Origin: CAYRYU01 sp964428355
GTDB lineage: Bacteria; Muiribacteriota; Ozemobacteria; Ozemobacterales; Ozemobacteraceae
Direction of reading: 5' to 3'
Length of the DNA stretch: 17,386 bases
NCBI GenBank assembly: GCA_964428355.1
Contig: CAYRYU010000134.1
Location: forward strand, 1 to 17,386
The position numbers were made by a program, and so were the translations under genes. This document shows positions 8,088 to 15,470 of this stretch, piece by piece (the stretch's first letter is position 1; every line of letters begins with the position of its first letter). The notes beneath the pieces are model-generated. The model saw only the letters and a program-made list of their open reading frames with translations. It did no database searches and had not been told where the DNA came from.

Positions 8088-8361
8088 GTCACCACGCGAC
8101 GCAAATCGACCCAGCATAAAACCTGAAATCCAGGGCCTGGCGGCCAGGGATGGGGGCGTGACCGAATTTCGCCCGTATGGCGAAGCTTTTTCGGGCCTGC
8201 CCTGGAAGGACTGCGGGACCCGTGGCCTAAGGCCTCAAAAGCATGCCAAAGAGCTTCCTGTCCCCCACACGACTCATCAGCCGCTGGCCTCATGTTCCGA
8301 AGTCTTTACCCCGGGTTGAAAGTCTCCGGCCCCAGGGCTGCCCGGAAGGAAATTGAAAAGG
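8088..8361. other. Intergenic stretch with inverted repeats, no gene seen
   Basis: About 270 bases between the defence promoter and the terminator of the GGDEF gene. I see no supported coding region on either strand. It holds two tight inverted repeats: CCTGGC-G-GCCAGG at 8136-8148, and TTCGCC-CGTAT-GGCGAA at 8168-8184. The second is followed on the plus strand, after two bases, by TTTTT, the form of a Rho-independent terminator, though no plus-strand gene leads into it. No tRNA, integrase or attachment site is recognisable. Confidence 0.5.
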
Positions 8362-8385
8362 AAGACCCGAAGCCTAGGCGGTCTT
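8362..8385 (-). terminator. Putative terminator hairpin overlapping the end of the GGDEF gene
   Basis: AAGACC and GGTCTT form 6-base arms around a 12-base loop that itself contains the palindrome GCCTAGGC. On the minus strand the hairpin is followed by CCTTTTC, and on the plus strand by a longer T-rich run, so it may work in both directions. The stop codon of the GGDEF gene lies inside the loop. Confidence 0.4.
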
Positions 8386-10482
8386 TTTCTTTTCTTCCTT
8401 CTTCTTGAGCATCTCTTCGGCTTTCATGGTGGTCTGATAGAGGGTGGCGCGGTTCCGCCCGGTTTCCTTCGAGTAGTAGAGGGCGGTGTCGGCGAGAACG
8501 ATGAGGTCCTGTTTGTTCCTGGCATGGTCGGGATAGGTGGCGATCCCGAGGGAGACGGTGATAGGAACGTGGACCCCGTTGATCCGGAAATCGTAGGTCT
8601 CGATCGTGGTCCTGATTCGGTTGGCTGGAACCATCGCACCCTCACCTTCCTTTTCGGGACAGATCACGACGAACTCCTCGCCGCCGTATCTCGCGGGGAT
8701 GTCGACCTCACGGACCCCCTTTTCGATCAGGCGGCTGACGGTCTTGAGGACCCGGTCCCCTTCCGGATGGCCGTAGGTATCGTTGAAACGTTTGAAGTGA
8801 TCTACATCCAGGATGATCAGGGAGACCTGGCTTTCGTATCTGTCGGCCCGCTGCAGCTCCTCGTCGAGACGTTGCTGGAAATACCGGTGATTGTACAACT
8901 TTGTCATCTCGTCGGTGACGGCGTACCTGTAGAGGCGCGCATTCTCGATCGCGATTGCGGCCTGGTTGGCAAGGTTCACGAAGAGTTCGAAATCGTTCTT
9001 GGAGAAGGAATTGGGAGTAACACGCGAAATGTTCAGCACGCCCAGGATCTTGTCCTTGGCTTTGAGGGGAACCGACATCAGGGTTCCCCGGGTGATGTTG
9101 CTCTTCTTGATGGCCAGGAATGCATGATCGCTTTCAACGTCCTGGACGAAAAGCGGCTGGCCGGTCTCCACCACCCATCCCGCAACGGGTTCCCCGATCC
9201 CGACCTTGGTTTCCTTCTTGATCTCCTCCGAAAGGCCGAACGAGGAGCCGATCGTCAGCGTCCGCTCCGCATCGTCGAGGAGCATGAGGGAGCCCTTTTC
9301 CGCCTTCAGCTCCTTCGCCACCCTCTCCAGGATGATGTGCTGGAGCTGGACGAAATCCAGGACCGAGCTGATCGCCTTTCCGACTTCATACAACGTCGAA
9401 AGCTGGGAAATGTGGTATTCGAGCTCCCGCTTGGTGTTCCGGAGGTTGATCCGCATCTCGTCGAAGGTTCCGGTGAGCTCCCCTATCTCGTCCTGCGAAG
9501 TGGGGACGATCTCATGCGTGAAATCGGCCTTGCTGAGGAACCGGGCCCCCTCTATGAGATTCAGGAGCGGTGCGATGAACGAGTTCGCGATCAGGATCGC
9601 AAGGATTATCGAGAGGAGACCGGTGGCGGCCAGAAGCGTCAGGACACGCTGCCGAAGCTCGAAAGCGGCCTGGAAGGCCTGCGCCTCGGGGATCTGAAGT
9701 ACGATCGTCCAGTTTGGAGCCTGGTAGAAATCGAACTTCTTCAGGGAAACCGCGGTGACCAGATACCGGTCCCTTTCCGTCTCCTTGACCACGGTGATGT
9801 CGTTGTCCAGTGCATCGGCTGCAGAAATCCCGAAGGATCTGACCTCGGGGGAGGAACGGGCGATAACCTCCCCCTTGTCATCGAGAACCAATCCCTGGGA
9901 CTTCGAGCTTTTCAGCGCGCTCTTCAGAAGCTCCCGGATGTAGACCAGATCGACCTCGGCCACCAGGACTCCGATGACCCCTCCGCGTTCCTGGCTCTTG
10001 ATAACCGCTTCCAGGGTCATCGAGGGATTCCCCTCGGCGGATTTCGAGACTTCGGAAAGGGACCCCTGGTAGATCCGCTTCATCGCGTTGGAGTAGCTCC
10101 AGTCCTTGGGGAGAGTCACATTCGGATTGGTGGTTGCGGTGATGGCCCGGTTGCTGTCGACGAGGTAGATGTATTTGAAGAAGGGGTAATACCTGAGGAG
10201 GACCTTGAAAAAATCCTCGGCGACCGCGGGGTTGAGGCTTTTGACGATCTCCAGTTCGCTCACCGTGGTCAGGAGCTTCCGGGTGTTCTCGAGGTCCTCG
10301 TAGATCCCGTGCGCCAGGGTGTTCGAAAGCTCGCCATGGCTTCGCTTGACCTCCTCGGTGATGACCCTTTTCTGCTCGTTGAATGCCTGCCAGCCCAGGA
10401 AGCCGACCGGGACGAGGGACATCAGAAGAATCGTCAGGATCAGCTTGACCCGGATTCCAAAACGAAGAAACGACTGTGTCAT
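8374..10482 (-). CDS. Membrane diguanylate cyclase (dCache-HAMP-GAF-GGDEF)
   Basis: A 702-residue protein. Order: TM1 (about 10-31), a large periplasmic dCache-like sensor (about 32-280), TM2 (about 281-303), HAMP (about 304-356), GAF (about 370-517), then GGDEF (about 522-690) and a Lys/Glu-rich tail. The active-site signature is RYGGEEF (GGEEF at 600-604), with the metal-binding D in IILDVDHFKRFND near 559. A product-inhibition site RxxD (REVD, 591-594) sits five residues before it. It should therefore make cyclic-di-GMP from two GTP and be feedback-inhibited, controlled by an external ligand through dCache and an internal one through GAF. ATG 10482 overlaps the TPR gene stop as TGATG. The preceding in-frame TTG 10485 would add one residue. 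The pair is read from the promoter at 11533-11561. Confidence 0.93.
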   Translation of the reverse strand: MTQSFLRFGIRVKLILTILLMSLVPVGFLGWQAFNEQKRVITEEVKRSHGELSNTLAHGIYEDLENTRKLLTTVSELEIVKSLNPAVAEDFFKVLLRYYPFFKYIYLVDSNRAITATTNPNVTLPKDWSYSNAMKRIYQGSLSEVSKSAEGNPSMTLEAVIKSQERGGVIGVLVAEVDLVYIRELLKSALKSSKSQGLVLDDKGEVIARSSPEVRSFGISAADALDNDITVVKETERDRYLVTAVSLKKFDFYQAPNWTIVLQIPEAQAFQAAFELRQRVLTLLAATGLLSIILAILIANSFIAPLLNLIEGARFLSKADFTHEIVPTSQDEIGELTGTFDEMRINLRNTKRELEYHISQLSTLYEVGKAISSVLDFVQLQHIILERVAKELKAEKGSLMLLDDAERTLTIGSSFGLSEEIKKETKVGIGEPVAGWVVETGQPLFVQDVESDHAFLAIKKSNITRGTLMSVPLKAKDKILGVLNISRVTPNSFSKNDFELFVNLANQAAIAIENARLYRYAVTDEMTKLYNHRYFQQRLDEELQRADRYESQVSLIILDVDHFKRFNDTYGHPEGDRVLKTVSRLIEKGVREVDIPARYGGEEFVVICPEKEGEGAMVPANRIRTTIETYDFRINGVHVPITVSLGIATYPDHARNKQDLIVLADTALYYSKETGRNRATLYQTTMKAEEMLKKKEEKKKTA

Positions 10483-11504
10483 CAAGACTTCCCGGCTTTC
10501 TTCTGGATTTTCGACCTGATGTTCGTGATGTTCTCATCGATGAGGGGAAATCCCGGGTCGTGCGTCCGGACCCGCTCGAAGTGATCGAGAGCCTTCTCCA
10601 GGTCATCGAGCGCAAGGAAGAGGTTCCCGAGCTGGAAATGCGCCTCGGTGCTGTCCGGCTTTTCGGCGACAACCCCCAACAACTCGGCAATCGCATCCGC
10701 CATCCGGCCCAACCCCTGGAATGCCTGTCCTCGGAGGATCCTGGCGGGGATGTCCCCTGAATCGGCTTCGATGAGCTTGTTAGCGATCTGGAGAGATTTT
10801 TCGAAATCGAGGTTGATCGCGGCCAATAGAGCCTCGGAGTGTTGGCTCGACCGGATCTCCGAATCGTTGAGTCCCGCCTCCCGGGCGATCTTGAGAGCAT
10901 CGGTCTTCTGGACCTGCTCGAGGAACTCCTGCTCCTCGCACTTCAGGATCTCGTTGTTCACGATCTCGATATACGTCGAATCGAGTTCCTTGAGGCGGTT
11001 GAGATGCCTCTTCGCCTTTTCGAAAAAATGCTCGTCGCGATAGATTATCCCAAGGTTCTGGTGGGCCTGGATATGGGTGGGCTGGATTTCGATCACCTTC
11101 TCGAAAAAGGGAACCGCCTCCTTGCGCCGCCCCAGGTGGGAAAGGGCAACCGCGATGTTGAAGATGGCATCCACATCTCGGGGGTTCTGCCGGATCACGG
11201 CCTCCCATTCCTGGATGGCTTCGATCGCGCGGTTCAGCTTCATGAAGATGAGCCCGAGGTTGAAATGGGAGAAAGCGTGGTTCGGGGCGACCTGAAGAGC
11301 CTTCTGATAGGCGTCCATGGCGGCAACCAGGTCGTTCATCTTGTGGAGAAAGACCCCCCTCGTCGAATAATAATCCGGGTGGTTCTTGGCCTTGTCGATG
11401 GCCTTGTCGATGTGCTCCAAAGCCTTCTCATACTGCCCTCTTTCAAAGAACTCCAGGGCAGATTCATAGAATCTCTGGGCATAGGTGCTGGGTTTTTCAG
11501 CCAT
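10482..11504 (-). CDS. Tetratricopeptide-repeat protein
   Basis: A 340-residue soluble protein without a signal peptide or TM segment. About five TPR units run head to tail at residues 8-177 (for example HFNLGLIFMKLNRAIEAIQE and AHQNLGIIYRDEHFFEKAKR). A less regular helical segment follows (about 180-250), then two more TPRs (about 253-319). TPR arrays are protein-binding scaffolds; no catalytic domain is seen. It is the first gene of an operon with the diguanylate cyclase, and its TGA stop shares a base with that gene's ATG. I infer it works with the cyclase, perhaps as an adaptor or assembly factor, but the sequence does not show the partner. The start ATG 11504 has only a distant Shine-Dalgarno (GAGGAA, about 12 bases upstream). 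Confidence 0.92.
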   Translation of the reverse strand: MAEKPSTYAQRFYESALEFFERGQYEKALEHIDKAIDKAKNHPDYYSTRGVFLHKMNDLVAAMDAYQKALQVAPNHAFSHFNLGLIFMKLNRAIEAIQEWEAVIRQNPRDVDAIFNIAVALSHLGRRKEAVPFFEKVIEIQPTHIQAHQNLGIIYRDEHFFEKAKRHLNRLKELDSTYIEIVNNEILKCEEQEFLEQVQKTDALKIAREAGLNDSEIRSSQHSEALLAAINLDFEKSLQIANKLIEADSGDIPARILRGQAFQGLGRMADAIAELLGVVAEKPDSTEAHFQLGNLFLALDDLEKALDHFERVRTHDPGFPLIDENITNIRSKIQKKAGKS

Positions 11505-11532
11505 AGGGGAACTTCATTCCTCGAAGAGTCCA

Positions 11533-11561
11533 ATTATATCCAAACCCTCCCCCCTTTTCAA
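11533..11561 (-). promoter_or_regulatory. Sigma-70-like promoter of the TPR-GGDEF operon
   Basis: On the minus strand: TTGAAA (11556-11561), 17 bases, TATAAT (11533-11538). This is near consensus. The predicted transcript start near 11526 gives a leader of about 22 bases before ATG 11504. Confidence 0.75.
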
Positions 11562-11605
11562 ACGTGACCCGCCCGATTAAGAAAATCCCGTCTTTCGCCG
11601 ATTAG

Positions 11606-11622
11606 ATGATCAGGCGGATCAT
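11606..11622. promoter_or_regulatory. Inverted repeat in the divergent intergenic region
   Basis: ATGATC-AGGCG-GATCAT has perfect 6-base arms. It lies between the minus-strand TPR promoter and the plus-strand gene at 11652, about 30 bases before that gene's Shine-Dalgarno. It could be an operator or part of a transcript hairpin. I see no good -35/-10 pair for the plus-strand genes here. Confidence 0.3.
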
Positions 11623-11651
11623 TACCGAAGTGGTGTTTTCAGGAGCAGGTT

Positions 11652-11858
11652 ATGGGTTATATCCATGAAAATGATCCCGAGCTGATCCACAAGCTCGAGC
11701 AGAAACTGGCGGACCTGATCGAGGAGAACATGAACCTCAGGAAGGAAATTGCGGATTTGTCGGAAGAGAACCGGAGGATACTGCTCCGGAGCCAGGCCCC
11801 GCATTTCTCAACCGAGCAGGCAACAAGGCACGCCTGGAGGATCTGGAAGAATCTTTGA
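11652..11858 (+). CDS. Small coiled-coil protein of unknown function
   Basis: A 68-residue protein with a strong AGGAG Shine-Dalgarno (11641-11645) 6 bases before ATG. Residues about 8-46 are an acidic/basic amphipathic helix with Leu, Ile and Asn spacing typical of a coiled coil (KLEQKLADLIEENMNLRKEI). The tail ends HAWRIWKNL. There is no TM segment or signal peptide. Its stop codon overlaps the TTG start of the alkyltransferase-like gene by 4 bases, so the two are probably translated together. I do not recognise the family. The good ribosome binding site and the overlap are the main reasons to call it real. Confidence 0.65.
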   Translation: MGYIHENDPELIHKLEQKLADLIEENMNLRKEIADLSEENRRILLRSQAPHFSTEQATRHAWRIWKNL

Positions 11859-12235
11859 GGAGACGTTTGCCGAAATCCTCGACCTCCCGGCTGGCCCCGT
11901 TCACCCGGCGAGTGATCCGCCTCGTTTCAGCCATACCACCCGGAATGGTTGCCACCTACGGCGGGATCGCACGGGCGGCTGGAAATTCCCGGGGAGCCCG
12001 TCAGGTCGTCAGGATCCTCCATTCATGCTCGGAAAAACTCGGGCTTCCCTGGCACAGGGTCGTCAACTCAAAGGGAAGGATTTCGCTGAGCGGGGATGGC
12101 GGTGCCCTTCAAAAGGCACTTCTCAGTGCCGAGGGGATCTCCTTCGACCCTGGGGACCGAATAGACATCGGGAAGTTCTGTTTTCCCGGGGTTGAAGGGG
12201 AAAAAGAAAGGGAGTATAATCCCCGCCATGAATGA
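11855..12235 (+). CDS. Alkyltransferase-like (ATL) DNA-repair protein
   Basis: A protein of up to 126 residues matching the DNA-binding domain of O6-alkylguanine-DNA alkyltransferases: IPPGMVATYGGIARAAG (28-44), an Arg-rich recognition segment (SRGARQVVRILHSC), then P65-W66-H67-R68-V69. In true alkyltransferases the motif is PCHRV; Trp in place of the acceptor Cys is the hallmark of ATL proteins (E. coli YbaZ type). These flip and bind alkylated guanine and pass it to nucleotide excision repair without removing the group. The start is TTG 11855, overlapping the upstream stop as TTGA. TTG 11867, with GAGGAG just ahead, is an alternative that drops four residues. The ATG of the next gene lies inside its last codons. 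Confidence 0.88.
   Translation: MRRRLPKSSTSRLAPFTRRVIRLVSAIPPGMVATYGGIARAAGNSRGARQVVRILHSCSEKLGLPWHRVVNSKGRISLSGDGGALQKALLSAEGISFDPGDRIDIGKFCFPGVEGEKEREYNPRHE
12192..12220 (+). promoter_or_regulatory. Internal promoter within the 3' end of the ATL gene
   Basis: TTGAAG (12192-12197), 17 bases, TATAAT (12215-12220). The -10 box is a perfect match. The expected +1, about 7 bases downstream, coincides with ATG 12228, so a transcript from here would be leaderless or nearly so. Confidence 0.45.
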
Positions 12236-12581
12236 GGAAACTGTTTCCGGGATGCCCGGGGGACCGCTCACCACCCCCGACCAGGGCGGCTCCCGGCCGA
12301 ACGGCTTTGGAAACTGGCTTGGCGGCTGGATCTGCCTTCTGGGAACGGTTTTCCTCGCCGGGGCCACGATCAACAGCCTGATGAGGTGGCTTCCCTACCA
12401 CAACCCCTGGGATCTGGGAGGGTTTGCCCTTTCCGGCTTCCTCGCGTGGTTCTGCTACCAACGCACCCTTTCCAGGAATGCCATCCCCAACCAGGGGAAC
12501 CGGATCGCACTTGCAGTGATCCTCCCCTTTGCCTGGACGGTTTTTTTCCCCGCCGTCATGTGGGCCTTGGGGTTCAAGTAG
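12228..12581 (+). CDS. Small membrane protein with three predicted TM segments
   Basis: A 117-residue protein. A Gly/Pro-rich N-terminal tail (about 1-28) precedes hydrophobic segments at about 31-50, 62-78 and 92-114. Conserved-looking features are few: a WLPYHNPWDLGGF loop and several Trp residues. ATG 12228 overlaps the ATL stop by 8 bases. An upstream in-frame TTG at 12192 would add 12 residues rich in Lys and Gly, but ATG is more likely. I do not recognise the family. It ends 7 bases before the convergent stop of the chemotaxis receptor gene, and no terminator hairpin is visible in that gap. Confidence 0.65.
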   Translation: MNEETVSGMPGGPLTTPDQGGSRPNGFGNWLGGWICLLGTVFLAGATINSLMRWLPYHNPWDLGGFALSGFLAWFCYQRTLSRNAIPNQGNRIALAVILPFAWTVFFPAVMWALGFK

Positions 12582-12588
12582 TTTTCGG

Positions 12589-14313
12589 TCACCCCTTTTT
12601 TGTCTGGATGGTGAAACGCGAAACCAGTGAGTGAAGCTCGTCCGCAAGGCGGGCAAGGTCCTCGGTGGAACTGGAGATCTGGGAAACTGTCGTGGTTTGC
12701 TGCTCGACCGAGGTCGCGACCACGCTCGTCCGTTCCGACGTGCTTTTCGTGAGTTTCGTGATGTCCTCGACGGTCCGGGAAACCATAAGTGAGTTCTGGG
12801 ACTGCTCCGCCGAGATCTTGCTGATATCCTTGATCTTCTTGTTGACATCGCTGATGTTCTGGATGACGTTATCCAGGTTCAGGCTTACCTCGCGGATGAT
12901 GCTTTTGCCTTCATCGACCCTTCCACGTCCCATCTGCATCGAATCGACAGCGTTCTGTGTCTTCGTGAGGATGTTCTCGATCCGCGTTCCGATCGCGTCG
13001 GCGGCCTCGGCTGACTCTTCGGCAAGTTTCCGCACCTCGTCGGCGACGACGGTGAAGCCTTTTCCCTGCTCACCCGCTCTGGCGGCTTCGATGGCGGCAT
13101 TCAACGCGAGCAGGTTGGTCTGGCTGGCAATCGTCTGGATCGTACTGACGATCTCGCTGATCTGGATCGAGGTCGAGTTGAGGTCCAGGATGACCTGGGT
13201 GGCGATGTCGACCGCTTCTTTGATCTTCCCGACCATGTCGACGGATCTCTTGACCGTGCGGCCCCCCTGTTCGGCGGATGCCACGGTCGTGCTGGCAGCC
13301 TGAACGGCGGTTTCCGCCAACTGGGCGACCTGCTGGGCGGAATGGGAGAATTGGTCCACCGAGGTCGAGGTCTTCTCGAGATTGGTGGAAATATCCAACG
13401 CCGAGGTGTTGATCTCGTTGACATTCTTGGAGATGTCGAGGAGGGTCGCGGCCGACTCCACCGAGGCGGAACTCAGCTGCTGGGAGCTGGTTGCAAGGTC
13501 ATTGCTCGTGGTGAGGACTTTCGAGATCATCTGGCAGATTCCGGCCAGCATCCTGTTGAAACTCTCGCCCACCTTCTGGAACTCGTCCTGGCTGGTAATG
13601 TTCAAACGGGTTTCGAGAAACCCCTGCTCGGCATCCCCCATCGCCTTGAGGATCTTTTCGAGGGGACCGGAGATTCCGGTCGAAATGAACCAGGTGAAAA
13701 GTCCCCCGAACAGGATGATAACCAGCGGGAGAATGATGAAAACCCAGTTCATCTTGGTCATCATCGCCCGCAGGCCGACCTTGGCCTTTTCCGCGGTGCT
13801 GGTGGTGAAATGGACCGCGACCAGCTTGGCACCCTGGTGGATCTTTTCGAGGCTCTCGTTGACCATCTCGATGAACTGGGTCGCGCTTGCGGAACCAGGT
13901 GCAAAAGGTTTCTCGATCATCTCCGTGGTTTGTCTGAACATCTCGTCGGAATCGTTCCGGATGCTTTCGATGTAATCCGGAAGCGGACCTTTGCCCGTAC
14001 CCATGTCCTTGACCTTGCTGGCAGCTTTCGCTCCTGCCTCCTTCGCGCTTTCGGAAAAGTTCGTGAAGTTGGCTTCGAGTTCGGGATCCTTTCCCTTCCG
14101 GCAGATCTTCATTGCAACGAGCCCCGCCGAGGTCGTCTGGGTGGTCATCTCCTGAACCAGGGCCATAACCGGGATCTGGATATCCTGTAGGAGTTCGATT
14201 GTCGATTGCATCCGCTTCTGGATCAGGGCAGCCGCTCCGACGAACACGAGGCTGACGAGCAGGATGAGGAAAAAACCCGCCAGGATCTTCCTGCTGATCG
14301 AAAGTTTCTTCAT
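12589..14313 (-). CDS. Methyl-accepting chemotaxis protein
   Basis: A 574-residue receptor. TM1 is at about 11-31, a four-helix-bundle-type periplasmic sensor of roughly 155 residues follows, then TM2 (about 190-210), HAMP (about 211-264) and a long cytoplasmic coiled-coil signalling domain. The hairpin tip that binds CheA/CheW is clear at about 396-432 (IASQTNLLALNAAIEAARAG, then GFTVVADEVRKLAEES). There is no C-terminal CheR-tethering pentapeptide; the protein ends TIQTKKG. The ligand is not evident. ATG 14313 overlaps the dgt stop as ATGA, so translation is coupled to the nucleotide-metabolism genes upstream, an unusual companion for a receptor. Confidence 0.96.
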   Translation of the reverse strand: MKKLSISRKILAGFFLILLVSLVFVGAAALIQKRMQSTIELLQDIQIPVMALVQEMTTQTTSAGLVAMKICRKGKDPELEANFTNFSESAKEAGAKAASKVKDMGTGKGPLPDYIESIRNDSDEMFRQTTEMIEKPFAPGSASATQFIEMVNESLEKIHQGAKLVAVHFTTSTAEKAKVGLRAMMTKMNWVFIILPLVIILFGGLFTWFISTGISGPLEKILKAMGDAEQGFLETRLNITSQDEFQKVGESFNRMLAGICQMISKVLTTSNDLATSSQQLSSASVESAATLLDISKNVNEINTSALDISTNLEKTSTSVDQFSHSAQQVAQLAETAVQAASTTVASAEQGGRTVKRSVDMVGKIKEAVDIATQVILDLNSTSIQISEIVSTIQTIASQTNLLALNAAIEAARAGEQGKGFTVVADEVRKLAEESAEAADAIGTRIENILTKTQNAVDSMQMGRGRVDEGKSIIREVSLNLDNVIQNISDVNKKIKDISKISAEQSQNSLMVSRTVEDITKLTKSTSERTSVVATSVEQQTTTVSQISSSTEDLARLADELHSLVSRFTIQTKKG

Positions 14314-15470
14314 CCGTCGCGCTCCGAACCGGGATCCGTTTCGCTCTTTCCACCACCGCCCCTCCTGCCGCCTCCGGCAACCACGGCCGAGGGGGCAACG
14401 TCAAGGTGAAAATGCGGAACGAATAGCTCCTTGAACAAACGTATGGCATATTGATCGGTCATTCCCGCAAGATAATCCACAAGTGTACGATTGAAAGATT
14501 GTCCGGGGGTTGGAGGATGCCTCAGCCGCTTTTCCAGTTCCCCCGGATTCTCCAGGAACCAGTGGGCCATCTGGCGAAGGAGCTTTTTCGACTTCTCAAC
14601 CTCGAAGTTGATCTCCGGGCGGGGATAGACCTTCCCGTAAAGAAACTCCCGCAGCTCCTCGGTCGCGTCCGCCACATCCGGACTCATACGGATTTCGGCC
14701 CCCTCAGAACTGTTGAAGATGATGTCCTTGACCATTTCGTGGATCCGTTGGGAATGACGCTCCCCGAGAAGACGGACCGGCCCGCGGGGAAGGTCGGAGA
14801 GGCATATCACCCCTGCCCTCACGGCATCGTCGATGTCATGGTTGATGTAGGCGACGAGGTCCGCGATCCGGACGATCTGGGCTTCGAACGTGAGAGGGTG
14901 TTCGGGCCCGTCAGAGACAAGGGCGGCTCCCTTCCGGCCCTTGCTGTGCTTCCCGATCCCGTCGATCACTTCGAGATTGAGGTTGAGCCCCTTTCCGTAC
15001 TTTTCGAGGACCGTCACCACCCTGACGCTGTGAGCGGCATGGTGGAAGCCCGTCTCGCTTATTTCGTTGAGAACCGCTTCCCCCGCATGTCCGAAGGGAG
15101 TGTGGCCCAGATCGTGGCCGAAACCGATGGCCTCGGCGAGGTCCTCGTTCAGCCGGAGAGCCCTTGCAAGACATCTGGAAATGCCGACGACCTCGAGGGT
15201 GTGGGTCATCCGGGTCCGGAAATGGTCGTTGGTGGGGGAAAGGAACACCTGGGTCTTGTGCTTCAGCCGCCGGAAGGCCTCGCAATGGATGATTCTGTCG
15301 GTGTCCCGCTGGAAAGTGGTCCGGACGAAGCACTCCTTCTCGGGAGTCTGCCGGCCGCGGGTGTGACTGGAAAGGAGGGCACGGGGACCGCACCGGGCCG
15401 CCTCCTGCTCCTCGATCATCCGGCGGATCGAGTCGTCGCGAATCGAAACGTGGGGCTCTTGGGGGTTCAC
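14310..15470 (-). CDS. dgt: Deoxyguanosinetriphosphate triphosphohydrolase-like HD protein
   Basis: A 386-residue protein with the HD-superfamily metal site of dGTPases: H90 (RMTHTLEV), H119-D120 (GFGHDLGHTPFGHAGE) and a later Asp in VRIADLVAYINHDIDDA. The N-terminal TPEKECFVRTTFQRDTDRI and FRRLKHKTQVF segments are also typical of the dGTPase-like family. Reaction: dNTP to deoxynucleoside plus triphosphate. The start is GTG 15470, whose bases overlap the upstream phosphorylase stop as GTGA. The C-terminus ends in a Gly/Arg-rich tail (about residues 365-376). Its neighbour degrades pyrimidine nucleosides, so a salvage or pool-balancing role is the simplest reading. Some dGTPases also act against phages, but its operon here does not argue for that. 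Confidence 0.92.
   Translation of the reverse strand: MNPQEPHVSIRDDSIRRMIEEQEAARCGPRALLSSHTRGRQTPEKECFVRTTFQRDTDRIIHCEAFRRLKHKTQVFLSPTNDHFRTRMTHTLEVVGISRCLARALRLNEDLAEAIGFGHDLGHTPFGHAGEAVLNEISETGFHHAAHSVRVVTVLEKYGKGLNLNLEVIDGIGKHSKGRKGAALVSDGPEHPLTFEAQIVRIADLVAYINHDIDDAVRAGVICLSDLPRGPVRLLGERHSQRIHEMVKDIIFNSSEGAEIRMSPDVADATEELREFLYGKVYPRPEINFEVEKSKKLLRQMAHWFLENPGELEKRLRHPPTPGQSFNRTLVDYLAGMTDQYAIRLFKELFVPHFHLDVAPSAVVAGGGRRGGGGKSETDPGSERDG

Noticed and set aside
8012..8373. Attachment site or tRNA marking a mobile island
   Set aside because: I found no integrase, tRNA-like fold, or direct repeats flanking the defence genes in this window; the left boundary is outside it.
8353..10584. 743-residue plus-strand open frame
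   Set aside because: It mirrors the GGDEF gene. Long antisense frames arise from high GC and codon bias; the minus strand has GGEEF, HAMP and GAF features.
14310..15470. dGTPase as a further part of the defence locus
   Set aside because: Some dGTPases do limit phages, but this gene is coupled to a nucleoside phosphorylase and a chemotaxis receptor more than 6 kb from the defence operon, with two-gene and three-gene housekeeping operons between.
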